A stretch of 64,000 nucleotides of DNA from Thiohalomonas denitrificans (lineage in GTDB: Bacteria; Pseudomonadota; Gammaproteobacteria; Thiohalomonadales; Thiohalomonadaceae), in the NCBI RefSeq assembly GCF_900102855.1, contig NZ_FMWD01000002.1, positions 310,001 to 374,000 on the forward strand, read 5' to 3'. Below the pieces are notes generated by a model. It saw only the letters and a program-made list of their open reading frames with translations, was not told where the DNA came from and did no database searches. Positions 48,198-56,941 of this stretch are shown one piece after another. The first letter of the stretch is position 1, and every line of letters begins with the position of its first letter. A program made the translations under genes and the position numbers.

Positions 48198-48469
48198 CGT
48201 ATCTCCCTGACATGCGGAATGCTGCGGTCTTGAATTTTAGTTATTCCAACAGCTTAGTTGAGCGGCCGGGTGCTTCAAGCCGGCCCGGGGCATCACCGGT
48301 TCACCACGCAGGGGGCGGACTGAGCGAAGCGCTGTTGATTTCACCTCCGAACCCCCTCTGCGAAGCTCGCCGATGAGGAAAAAAAGGGCGGAATTCGGGA
48401 CTGAAAACCCCTCACGCGAGTCACGATTCGTGCCACGCTTAGGAAAAGTCTCGAGGGGAGGATTTTGCC

Positions 48470-49012
48470 ATGACAAGGCTTTTACTCTTTTTGACCGTAT
48501 TGACACTCGGCGCCTGCGCGACCCAGGTGCCGGAGCCCATCCAGACCGCACCGGCCGGTAACCCCCCGGTTGCGGAAGTTCGGAGCAATCCGGAGCGCTT
48601 CGAGGGCAGCCGGGTACGCTGGGGCGGCACCATCGCCAACGTACAGAACCGGGCCAATGAAACCCTGATCCAGATCGTCGCACGGGATCTGACCGATGCA
48701 GGGAAACCGAAATACGAGGATCGCAGCAGCGGCCGCTTTATGGCCCGCATCGACGGCTTCGTGGATCCGGCGGTCTACGCCCAGGGGCGGCGCCTGACGG
48801 TCACCGGGGAGATTGTCGGTTCCCTTGTGGAGCCGGTGGGGGAGTACGATTACCGCTTCCCGGTAATTGAAGTCGAGGCCTCCTATTTGTGGCCGCGGGA
48901 AACCGAAAGCGTCCGCCGCCCGTATTACTACGATCCCTTCTGGGATCCGTTCTGGTATGACCCGTGGTACCACCCATACCGGCCCTTCGGATACCGGCCG
49001 TACTACTGGTGA
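48470..49012 (+). CDS. Slp-family outer-membrane lipoprotein
   Basis: A 180-residue lipoprotein: signal peptide with lipobox LGAC (C16), then the Slp domain (RVRWGGTIANVQN, PVIEVEASYLWP) and a tyrosine/tryptophan/proline-rich tail (YYYDPFWDPFWYDPWYHPY). Slp proteins are starvation- or acid-inducible outer-membrane lipoproteins of unclear role. The ATG follows GGGAGGATTTTGCC. Its stop overlaps the first ATG of the next gene. Confidence 0.88.
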   Translation: MTRLLLFLTVLTLGACATQVPEPIQTAPAGNPPVAEVRSNPERFEGSRVRWGGTIANVQNRANETLIQIVARDLTDAGKPKYEDRSSGRFMARIDGFVDPAVYAQGRRLTVTGEIVGSLVEPVGEYDYRFPVIEVEASYLWPRETESVRRPYYYDPFWDPFWYDPWYHPYRPFGYRPYYW

Positions 49013-49506
49013 TGATGATGAAGAAACTCGTGTTGCTGATCCCGGTCCTGCTGCTGTTCGCCTGTGCAACGGGGCCTGAACTCGATACGGCCGGCGCACA
49101 GACGAGCCTGACGCCTGGCGAAGCGGTTCAGGAGTTCAATGCCTTCAGAGGCGAGAAAGTGGTATGGGGCGGTCAGATCGTCGGCGGTACCAATCTCGAT
49201 GAGGCTACGCGGCTGGAGATCCTGGCCTATCCCCTGGACTCCAGTAACCGACCCGACACCGGGCGCCAACCGATCGGGCGTTTTTTGGTACGCCAGACCG
49301 GCTACCTGGAACTCTCTGATTACGCACCTGGCCGGGCGATAACGGTGGTGGGCGTGTTGACCGACACCCGCGAAGGACGTGTCGGTCAGGCGCTCTACCG
49401 TTATCCGGTTGTACACCCATCGCAAATGCATCTGTGGCAGCCGGAAGCGAGGGGCAGATCCGGACCTTCGGTACACTTCGGCATCGGGGTGATCCTAGGA
49501 AACTGA
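49012..49506 (+). CDS. Second Slp-family lipoprotein
   Basis: About 164 residues. Three ATGs in a row (49012, 49015, 49018) could start it; the last gives MKKLVLLIPVLLLFAC with a lipobox cysteine. It has KVVWGGQIVGG and YPVVHPSQMHLWQP, matching the upstream protein. The two are a tandem duplication, coupled by a TGATG overlap. The end overlaps the converging gene by 12 bp. Confidence 0.87.
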   Translation: MMMKKLVLLIPVLLLFACATGPELDTAGAQTSLTPGEAVQEFNAFRGEKVVWGGQIVGGTNLDEATRLEILAYPLDSSNRPDTGRQPIGRFLVRQTGYLELSDYAPGRAITVVGVLTDTREGRVGQALYRYPVVHPSQMHLWQPEARGRSGPSVHFGIGVILGN

Positions 49507-50259
49507 TGGCTGGCGGACGCCGAGTCGGGTGTCGGCGACAGACGGCAACGGCACCCGTTCCAGCGCTCCCTGTAGCCGCAAGGCGCTGTAGAGGATTACG
49601 CTGGCACCGAACATCTCGCAAAACTCCTCGAGCGAGACCGCCAGGGCATAGTTCATCGAGCCGGGCTCGATGAACTCGTAGGTGATGATTTCGACCCCGA
49701 CAGCACCGGCCAATACGATGGCCACACCGGCGGAAAACAGCGTAAGCAGGCGGGGAAACAGTGCCCGGATGATGCGAATCTGTCTCCAGGCGATGACCAG
49801 TGCCGTGATGCCGAGCACGCCGTAGATGGGGATCCAGAGTCCGTGATCGCCGGAGAAGCGCGGGAGCCAAGTCGTTTTTTCAAAGGCAATGCTCACCGAC
49901 TCATGCACCCCGGCGCTCTCATCGAGCGAAAGAAACAAGAACCCCAGGCCTGCCAACAGGAACAGGTTGGTGACGGGGCCTTCACTCCCGGCAAGCCGCC
50001 TGTGGCGGTACCAGATGTAACCGAATACCCCGCCGATGGCCGCCAGTTGCAAGGAAGAAAACCAGGTGGGGATGTTCATCTCCCCATTGAGATCGACCAG
50101 GCGGCGGATAATCCAGACGGGATCCCCCAGATACCAGCCCAGCGCCCGGTCACCCCAGTGGGCTGCGACCAACAGAACTTCGAACAACAGCAGGAGGAAA
50201 AAAATTTGCGCAGGTGCATTTCCCCGGTTTTCCATCAACATCTCCCCGGTCTGTTCCAT
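49495..50259 (-). CDS. Multi-pass membrane protein, unknown function
   Basis: A 254-residue protein with about six membrane helices (for example IFFLLLLFEVLLVAAHW, LFLLAGLGFLFLSLDE, LFSAGVAIVLAGAVGVEII). Charged or histidine-containing segments such as LDESAGVHESVSI and YALAVSLEEFCEMFG within helices suggest metal or haem binding. No family name can be given with confidence. Confidence 0.7.
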   Translation of the reverse strand: MEQTGEMLMENRGNAPAQIFFLLLLFEVLLVAAHWGDRALGWYLGDPVWIIRRLVDLNGEMNIPTWFSSLQLAAIGGVFGYIWYRHRRLAGSEGPVTNLFLLAGLGFLFLSLDESAGVHESVSIAFEKTTWLPRFSGDHGLWIPIYGVLGITALVIAWRQIRIIRALFPRLLTLFSAGVAIVLAGAVGVEIITYEFIEPGSMNYALAVSLEEFCEMFGASVILYSALRLQGALERVPLPSVADTRLGVRQPSVS

Positions 50260-50423
50260 CCGAACAATGGGATAGGCGGCGTACCCTCTTCAAAGCTAGC
50301 GCGATATCCATCGGATGCAATCATCCCGGCCCGGATCAACAGGCGGCATTCAAGCTTGACGACGATGCCATCCCTGAACCGGAGCGGTTCACAGGGACAG
50401 CATCGTGGCAAACCTCCGCCGGG

Positions 50424-50867
50424 TTAACCGACAACTTCCCAGGTGCCGTCGTCCCGCTTGCAGGCCGTTCCGCTAGCCGTCTGCGGTTCACCCTCGATAC
50501 TGACGGTGGTGGTGTATCGACGGCACATCCGACCGTCGCGCTCGAAAGTATCGGTCGGATTGACCTTGTACTGTTCCCCGGTTTCGCGGTCGCTCCAGGA
50601 GACCGGCTCGTTGTTTTCCAGTGCCTGTACCGCTTGCTCTTCATCCCGGGCGTCCAGGCGTCGACCGACTTCCCGGCCGAGTACCGCGCCGAGAACACCA
50701 CCCACCACGGTGCCGGCAGTCCCATCGCCGACTTCACTACCAATAACGCCGCCGAGTACGGCACCGGCGCCAGTGCCAATCGTTTCCCTGGTCGGGTCCT
50801 GGGCGCAGGCGACCAGGAGAAAGACAGCGGCTATCACCGTGAAAATCGAAATTCGAATCATGATCAC
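50424..50867 (-). CDS. Glycine-zipper outer-membrane lipoprotein
   Basis: A 147-residue lipoprotein: signal peptide with lipobox VAC (about C21), a glycine-zipper double membrane segment (GTGAGAVLGGVIGSEVG, GTVVGGVLGAVLGREVG), and a soluble C-terminal domain with a cysteine pair. This is the 17-kDa surface-antigen/SlyB-like layout, associated with envelope integrity. The start may be the second ATG (50861). Confidence 0.85.
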   Translation of the reverse strand: MIMIRISIFTVIAAVFLLVACAQDPTRETIGTGAGAVLGGVIGSEVGDGTAGTVVGGVLGAVLGREVGRRLDARDEEQAVQALENNEPVSWSDRETGEQYKVNPTDTFERDGRMCRRYTTTVSIEGEPQTASGTACKRDDGTWEVVG

Positions 50868-51008
50868 GTCCTCCCTGAACCGTTGTGCGAGAGTTTAGTC
50901 AGCGATCCGACTGACGATCACCTTTTGCGTCGGTTCGTAGCTCATAGCCGACTCGGGTGTAATCACTAAAGGAGTTTCGTGGGAATCGATCGAAGGAGAT
51001 GAAAGCAC

Positions 51009-52418
51009 ATGAGCATGGGCGTTTTCTGGTTTCGGCGCGATCTGCGTCTGGCGGACAACCCTCTGTTGGCAAAGGCAGCTAACGAATGCGACCGACTGCT
51101 GCCGCTGTATATCGATGACCCGGGAGAAGGGACGGAATGGGCGGAAGGTGCGGCCTCACGATGGTGGCTGCAACACAGCCTGGCGAGCCTCAATCGTGAG
51201 CTGAACCGGCGTGGGACGCGGCTGAGTGTTCGCCGTGGGCGGCCAAGCGAGGTCCTTCCCAAACTGGTGCAGACCCTGGGCGCTGAACGGGTTTACTGGA
51301 ACTGTCGCTACGAACCGCAGGCACTGGTTGCGGAACGCAATACCCTGGCGGCACTGCGGCTGCTTGGCTGCCGGGGGGAATCAGGACGAGCAAGTCTGCT
51401 GACGATCCCCGAGTCATCAGGCAAACCCGACGGAACGCCCTACCGGGTTTTCACCGCCTTTTGGCGAGCTCGACAAAGGGCGGGTCTCGATCTCGATGTC
51501 CGACCCGCTCCCGCCCGTCTGCCGCCGCCACCCCATCTGCCGGACGAAGTCATCGACCTGCCGTTGCCCGGCCAATGGTCGGACAAGTTTTCGGCCCATT
51601 GGGAGCCCGGAGAGAGGCCCGCTGAACGCCGACTACAGCAGTTCATCGAAGATGGACTCGGGGTGTATCCCGGCTGCCGCGATTTCCCCGCACGGGCGGG
51701 TACATCCCGCTTGTCACCTCACCTGCACTTTGGCGAGATCGGGCCCCGGCAGATTGTGGCGGCCGTTCAAGCGTGGGCAGCAGAGAGCGGCCAGGAATCC
51801 GCAGCGGAGAGCTTCCTGCGTCAACTGGGTTGGCGTGAGTTCGCCCATCACCTGCTGTATCACTTCCCGGAGACGCCGAATCGTCCTCTGGACTTGCGCT
51901 TCGAACGATTCCGATGGGCGTCCGACTATGGGAAGTCACTGACCGCCTGGCGACGAGCCGAAACCGGTTTTCCCATCATCGACGCCGGTCTGCGGGAACT
52001 CTGGGAAACCGGCTGGATGCACAACCGGGTACGATTGATTACGGCGTCCTTTCTGACCAAAAACCTCCTGGTTCCCTGGCAGGAAGGAGCCCACTGGTTC
52101 TGGGACACACTGCTGGATGCGGATCTTGCCAACAACACCCTGGGCTGGCAGTGGGTCGCCGGCTGTGGTGCCGATGCCGCGCCCTGGTTTCGCATCTTCA
52201 ATCCGGTAGTCCAGGCAGAACGATTTGATCCGCAGGGCGATTATGTGCGGCGCTGGCTGCCCGCGCTGCGCAGGCTGGAGGGCAAAAAGGCCCATCAGCC
52301 CTGGAAAAGCGACTGCTCCCGGACTAACTACCCTCCACCTATGGTCGACCTCAAAACCACCCGTGAACGGGCCTTGCTGCGGTTTCGCAAACTCCCGAAA
52401 CGGGGTACACGGAATTGA
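51009..52418 (+). CDS. phrB: Deoxyribodipyrimidine photolyase
   Basis: A 469-residue light-driven enzyme that repairs UV-made pyrimidine dimers. The N-terminal antenna-binding domain starts VFWFRRDLRLADNP, and the FAD-binding domain has TSRLSPHLHFGEI, GWREFAHHLL, GWMHNRVRLI and DADLANNTLGWQWVAG with the conserved tryptophans. It belongs to the class I CPD group. It stands alone. Confidence 0.95.
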   Translation: MSMGVFWFRRDLRLADNPLLAKAANECDRLLPLYIDDPGEGTEWAEGAASRWWLQHSLASLNRELNRRGTRLSVRRGRPSEVLPKLVQTLGAERVYWNCRYEPQALVAERNTLAALRLLGCRGESGRASLLTIPESSGKPDGTPYRVFTAFWRARQRAGLDLDVRPAPARLPPPPHLPDEVIDLPLPGQWSDKFSAHWEPGERPAERRLQQFIEDGLGVYPGCRDFPARAGTSRLSPHLHFGEIGPRQIVAAVQAWAAESGQESAAESFLRQLGWREFAHHLLYHFPETPNRPLDLRFERFRWASDYGKSLTAWRRAETGFPIIDAGLRELWETGWMHNRVRLITASFLTKNLLVPWQEGAHWFWDTLLDADLANNTLGWQWVAGCGADAAPWFRIFNPVVQAERFDPQGDYVRRWLPALRRLEGKKAHQPWKSDCSRTNYPPPMVDLKTTRERALLRFRKLPKRGTRN

Positions 52419-52513
52419 CGAAGCAACGCGGCGATTTTCCGTGGTCGTCCTGCCCCCCCTTCTGCGTAAATTCAGCTAGCCTGAAAAGCAGAACCCAAAC
52501 CTGAAAGCGAGCC

Positions 52514-52756
52514 ATGGCCGAGCAGGAACTGGCTGAACTGGTGGACCTGGCCGATGCAGTGGAAGCGCGCCTGACCAAGGACGACGCATTGTTGATGGTG
52601 CTCCGCAGTACCGCGACAAGCACGATCAACGATAACGTCATGCACTAGATCGTACAGGACCTGTTCAAAGAACCGGGAACACACCAGAACCGTTTGTGGC
52701 GAGGGGCGATGGACCGGCTACAGTCGCCCCCGCGGATCCGATCACGCAAGTCATAA
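52514..52756 (+). pseudogene. Small ORF interrupted by an in-frame amber codon
   Basis: The first 44 codons (MAEQELAELVDLADAVEARL...) end at a TAG at 52646. The same frame then continues as plausible protein (IVQDLFKEPGTHQNRLWRG) to a TAA at 52756. The whole would be an 80-residue acidic-then-basic protein. Either it is a recent nonsense mutation or only the first part is made. No family is recognised. Confidence 0.4.
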
Positions 52757-52777
52757 AAAACAACCGGCTGACACACT

Positions 52778-53035
52778 ATGCGCCACCCCTGGCAGCGCCG
52801 ATACGAAAGACGCATCGATCAAGTCATCGATAGCGCACTCGACAAGCCATCCCGTGAAAATCTGGATGTGCTGCTCGCAAGCGCCGGGCGCCAGCCGGGT
52901 CGGTTGCCCGAACGCATCCGCCGTCGTGCGGCACATCGAGTCCAGAATGCGCCGGAAAAGAGCGAGGCAATTCTGGAGTCCCGTGACCGGCTCCTGCAAA
53001 AGATTGAGCCGCTCATTTCCCCGCGTTTGAACTAG
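52778..53035 (+). CDS. Small basic hypothetical protein
   Basis: An 85-residue helical, strongly basic protein (RRYERRIDQVIDSAL, ERIRRRAAHRVQ) without membrane segments or known motifs. It follows the interrupted small ORF by 22 bp and may share its transcript. No clear ribosome site. Confidence 0.5.
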   Translation: MRHPWQRRYERRIDQVIDSALDKPSRENLDVLLASAGRQPGRLPERIRRRAAHRVQNAPEKSEAILESRDRLLQKIEPLISPRLN

Positions 53036-53084
53036 TCTTCAGAGAAAGATTGGCCATATGGGCATGCAGACAGGGAGACGACAC

Positions 53085-53402
53085 ATGCAGACCTACGTGA
53101 TGATGACGCGGCTCAACCACAGCGTTCTCGATGCCCCGGAAAACCTGGAAAACCTCGAACACCAGGTCAAGGAACGCATCCAGGAATCACTCGGCGCGGA
53201 TGGACTCGAATGGGTGGCCAGCTACGCGGTTGGCGGCCCTTACGACTACATGGATGTGTTCCGGGCAGCAGACAATGATGCGGCTATCAAGGTATCGACC
53301 ATCGTACGCACCTTCGGCCACGCCCAGAGCGAGATCTGGCCTGCCGCCGATTGGGGACACTTCAAGGAAATGACGCGCGACCTGCCCGGCGGCCACGCGT
53401 AG
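53085..53402 (+). CDS. GYD-domain protein
   Basis: A 105-residue single-domain protein (MQTYVMMTRLNH..., ASYAVGGPYDYMDVF, TIVRTFGHAQSEIWPA) with the GYD-type alpha-beta barrel fold, usually dimeric and of unknown function. The ATG at 53085 follows GGGAGACGACAC; nine codons upstream another ATG is open but lacks a ribosome site. It may be co-transcribed with the ATP-grasp gene 127 bp downstream. Confidence 0.8.
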   Translation: MQTYVMMTRLNHSVLDAPENLENLEHQVKERIQESLGADGLEWVASYAVGGPYDYMDVFRAADNDAAIKVSTIVRTFGHAQSEIWPAADWGHFKEMTRDLPGGHA

Positions 53403-53529
53403 CCGCTTCACGGGAGCGCAGCCCTTCAGGGCGGTCGCTCCCGATCGCCGCAATGGTCCGTTCAGAGGTGTTCAGTGGCATTGAAATTCACAAGCGCCAC
53501 AGTGCGATCGGCAGGCAGGGAGGTGTCGC

Positions 53530-54849
53530 ATGGAGAAGAACATCTTCGTTATCGGACTCGATGATTTTCACCTGCAACATATCCGTCAGGTCCGCCACGT
53601 CGAGGATTACACGTTCCACTGTCTGCTCACCAGTGAGGAAGCCATTTCGATAGAGCGATACCCCTTCGATCAGATGCTGCAGGAGGCGGAATCACGGCTG
53701 AAGGGGTTTCCCGGCAGCGTCGACGCCATTATCGAACACTGGGACTTCCCCTCCAGCACTCTGCTGCCGATCCTGTCCGGGCGTTTCGGTCTGCGTTCGC
53801 CCTCGCTGGAAGCGATCCTCAAGTGCGAACACAAATACTGGTCGAGGCTGCTGCAGCAGCAGGTGCTTCCGAATCTGACACCGCGCTTTTGCGCGGTCGA
53901 TCCCTTCGATGACCACGCGCTGGAAAAAATTGACCTTCCCTTTCCGTTCTGGCTCAAGCCGATCAAGTCATTTTCGTCCCACCTGGGGTTCCGCATCGAC
54001 GACGAGAATGATTTCCGGCATGCCATCGAACGGACGCGCCAGGGGATCCGTCGCGTCGGTGATGCGTTCAATGACGTACTGAAGTATGCCGAACTACCTC
54101 CGGAGATCGCCGAAGTGGATGGTAATCACTGCATCGCCGAGGCGATCGCCTCCGGACTGCAGTGTGGAGTGGAAGGCTACAGCTTTCGCGGTGAGCCCAA
54201 GGTCCACGGCCTCATCGATACCGTCAAGGATGCACACCGCTGGAGTTTCACCCGCTATGAGTATCCTTCGGTCTGGCCGGAGCATGTCCAGCAACGGATT
54301 ATCGAAGCCTCCAGGCACCTGATGGCCCACATCGGTTACGACAACGGTGCGTGGTGCGTGGAGTTCTTCTGGCACGAGGATACGGATGAACTGGCGATCG
54401 TCGAGATCAACCCGCGCATTTCACAGTCTCACTCGGACCAGTTCATCAAGGTGGAGGGGGCCTCCAACCATCAGGTAGTGATCGATGTTGCGCTGGGCCG
54501 GGAACCGGAGTTCTGTATGAATGCCGGAAAATACCGAACGGCTGCCAAGTTCTTGCTGCGCAAATACAACGATACCGTGGTCACTCGCGTTCCCGACAAA
54601 GAGGAGATCGACGCCGTGCAGTCGGCCGTCGAAGATAGCCTGGTCGTTCTGCAGGTGCAGGAGGGAATGTCACTGTCGGAGCTTCGGAACCAGGACAGTT
54701 ACAGCTTCGAGATTGCCAACATCTATCTCGGCGCCCAATCTCAGCGCGAGTTGGTCGACAAGTATCGGACGTTAGCGCAGAAACTGCATTTTGAATTCGC
54801 CGACGGGATGCCGGTGGAGGATATTCAGTTCGAGTGGGTGAAGTACTGA
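53530..54849 (+). CDS. ATP-grasp family enzyme
   Basis: A 439-residue enzyme with an N-terminal pre-ATP-grasp domain (MEKNIFVIGLDDFH), then EHKYWSRLLQQQ and FPFWLKPIKS (ATP lysine region), and the metal-binding VEINPRISQSHSDQF. It probably activates a carboxylate and joins it to an amine. The hydrolase gene follows after 12 bp, so the pair likely acts in one pathway. It is a paralogue of the truncated gene at the left edge of the window. Confidence 0.88.
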   Translation: MEKNIFVIGLDDFHLQHIRQVRHVEDYTFHCLLTSEEAISIERYPFDQMLQEAESRLKGFPGSVDAIIEHWDFPSSTLLPILSGRFGLRSPSLEAILKCEHKYWSRLLQQQVLPNLTPRFCAVDPFDDHALEKIDLPFPFWLKPIKSFSSHLGFRIDDENDFRHAIERTRQGIRRVGDAFNDVLKYAELPPEIAEVDGNHCIAEAIASGLQCGVEGYSFRGEPKVHGLIDTVKDAHRWSFTRYEYPSVWPEHVQQRIIEASRHLMAHIGYDNGAWCVEFFWHEDTDELAIVEINPRISQSHSDQFIKVEGASNHQVVIDVALGREPEFCMNAGKYRTAAKFLLRKYNDTVVTRVPDKEEIDAVQSAVEDSLVVLQVQEGMSLSELRNQDSYSFEIANIYLGAQSQRELVDKYRTLAQKLHFEFADGMPVEDIQFEWVKY

Positions 54850-54861
54850 CGGAGGATAACC

Positions 54862-56886
54862 GTGCGCGTGGTCAGCGACTTTCCCTATACGATACGCGAG
54901 ATCGAACACACGCTGATCCCGATGTCCGACGGGGCCCGCCTGGCTGCCCGTATCTGGATGCCCGAACAGGCTGAAGAGAAGCCGGTACCCGCCATCTTCG
55001 AGTACATCCCCTACCGCAAGCGGGACCTGGTCCGCTACCGCGATTCCATGACCCATGCCTGGTTTGCGGGGCACGGCTACGCTTGCGTGCGGGTGGATCT
55101 GCGCGGCTCGGGAGAATCCGACGGGGCGCTGGTCGACCAATACCGACAGCAGGAGATGGAGGATGGCATCGAGGTGATTCGCTGGATTGCCGAGCAGCCC
55201 TGGTGCAACGGTCGGGTCGGGATGATGGGTATTTCCTGGGGCGGCTTCAACAGCCTCCAGATTGCCGCCCTGAGGCCGCCGGAACTCAAGGCCATCATTA
55301 CCGCCAGTTCCACCGACGACCTCTACCGCGACAACATGCATTACATGGGCGGCTGCCTGCTTTCGGATAATCTCTCCGAGGCTACCACCATGTTCTCGAT
55401 CAATACCTGCCCGCCGGACCCGGAACTGGTGGGCGATCGATGGCGCGAAATGTGGCTGGAGCGGCTCGAGGGGAGCGGTCACTGGCTCGATATCTGGCTG
55501 CGCCACCAGCGCCGCGACGACTACTGGAAACACGGATCGGTGGCGGAGGACTACTCCGCTATCCGCTGCCCCGTGATGGCTGTCGGCGGGTGGGCGGACG
55601 GCTATACCAACGCAATCTTTCGGCTGCTGGAGCATCTCGAGGTACCGCGCCTGGGACTGGTGGGGCCCTGGGGGCACAAGTACCCCCATTTGGGTGTGCC
55701 GGGGCCGGCCATCGGTTTCCTGCAAGAAGCACTGCGCTGGTGGGACCACTGGCTGAAGGACGAGGAGACCGGAATCATGGAGGAGCCCACGCTGCGCGCC
55801 TACATGCTCGACTCCATTGCGCCCTCAACCCGGTACAAGCATCGTCCCGGGCGCTGGGTGGAGGAGCCCTCCTGGCCCTCCCCGAACATCGGTATCTGGC
55901 GGCTGCCCCTGGCGCCCGGCCGTCTCGCCCTGAGCGAAGCACAGCGGCGCCGTGGCGATGCCATTCAAACCATCCAGTCGCCATTGAGCGTCGGCCTGTT
56001 CGCCGGTAAATGGTGCTCCTATACCGCTGCGCCCGACCTGCCCCATGACCAGCGCGAGGAAGACGGCGGCGCTCTCATTTTCGAGACCGGACCGCTGGAG
56101 GAAACCGTGGAGTTGCTCGGCTCTCCCTCCATCGAACTGGAAGTGGAATCCAACCGCCCGGTGGCGATGGTTGCCGTGCGCCTGTCGGATGTAGCGCCGG
56201 ATGGAAAGGCGACGCGCATCACCTACGGACTGCTCAACCTTACCCATCGCAACGGCCATGCCGAACCCGAGGCACTGGAGCCCGATACGCCGTACTCGGT
56301 AACCGTGGAGTTGAACTACATCGCCCAGGCATTCCCGAAGGGCCACCGCATCCGGCTGTCGATCTCCACCTCCTACTGGCCTTTGGCCTGGCCACCACCA
56401 CAGGCGGTGTGCCTGACCATCCACTGCGGGCCCAGCGCGCTTAGCCTGCCGGTACGCCCGCCGCGGAAAGAGGACGGCCGCGTACAGTTTCCGCCCGCCG
56501 AAGTTGCGCCGCCGCCGTACACCCGTCAGCTGGAGCCCAAACACCACAACTGGCTGGTCCACCGCGACCTCGCCGCAGACGTATCGACCCTGGAAGTCAT
56601 CAAGGATGAGGGAAAGTTCTGGATTGAAGCCATCGACCTCACGGTAGGGACCGGAACCTGGGACTGGTATACCTACCGGGACGGCGACTTCGGGTCGCCG
56701 CGGGGTGAAACCCGTACCGAACGTTTCTTTGGCCGGGGCGACTGGTCGGTACGCACCAGGACTCGCACCGTGCTCACGGCGGATACCACCCATTTTCATA
56801 TTCACGCGGAACTGGATGCCTACGAAGGCAACAAGCGGGTCTACTCGCAGAACTGGGACCGTCACATACCAAGGGACCTGGTCTGA
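54862..56886 (+). CDS. CocE/NonD family hydrolase
   Basis: A 674-residue alpha/beta hydrolase of the X-Pro dipeptidyl-peptidase/cocaine esterase family. The nucleophile serine is in GISWGGF (about 131), after RVDLRGSGESDG; the acid and histidine are in VGGWADGY and GPWGHKYPH. A C-terminal jelly-roll domain follows (IELEVESNRPVAMVAVRLSD). It starts at GTG after GGAGGATAACC. Paired with an ATP-grasp enzyme it may hydrolyse or transfer acyl or peptide groups. Confidence 0.9.
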   Translation: MRVVSDFPYTIREIEHTLIPMSDGARLAARIWMPEQAEEKPVPAIFEYIPYRKRDLVRYRDSMTHAWFAGHGYACVRVDLRGSGESDGALVDQYRQQEMEDGIEVIRWIAEQPWCNGRVGMMGISWGGFNSLQIAALRPPELKAIITASSTDDLYRDNMHYMGGCLLSDNLSEATTMFSINTCPPDPELVGDRWREMWLERLEGSGHWLDIWLRHQRRDDYWKHGSVAEDYSAIRCPVMAVGGWADGYTNAIFRLLEHLEVPRLGLVGPWGHKYPHLGVPGPAIGFLQEALRWWDHWLKDEETGIMEEPTLRAYMLDSIAPSTRYKHRPGRWVEEPSWPSPNIGIWRLPLAPGRLALSEAQRRRGDAIQTIQSPLSVGLFAGKWCSYTAAPDLPHDQREEDGGALIFETGPLEETVELLGSPSIELEVESNRPVAMVAVRLSDVAPDGKATRITYGLLNLTHRNGHAEPEALEPDTPYSVTVELNYIAQAFPKGHRIRLSISTSYWPLAWPPPQAVCLTIHCGPSALSLPVRPPRKEDGRVQFPPAEVAPPPYTRQLEPKHHNWLVHRDLAADVSTLEVIKDEGKFWIEAIDLTVGTGTWDWYTYRDGDFGSPRGETRTERFFGRGDWSVRTRTRTVLTADTTHFHIHAELDAYEGNKRVYSQNWDRHIPRDLV

Positions 56887-56893
56887 AGAGTGG

Positions 56894-56912
56894 GGCGGCG
56901 ATGGACGCCGCC
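56894..56912. terminator. Hairpin between convergent hydrolase and UPF0182 genes
   Basis: A 7-bp GC stem (GGCGGCG / CGCCGCC) with a 5-nt loop lies between the two gene ends. There is no T run, so termination is inferred from position. Confidence 0.35.
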
Positions 56913-56941
56913 GGTTAAAAGCTCAGGCGCAGCAGGTCCGC

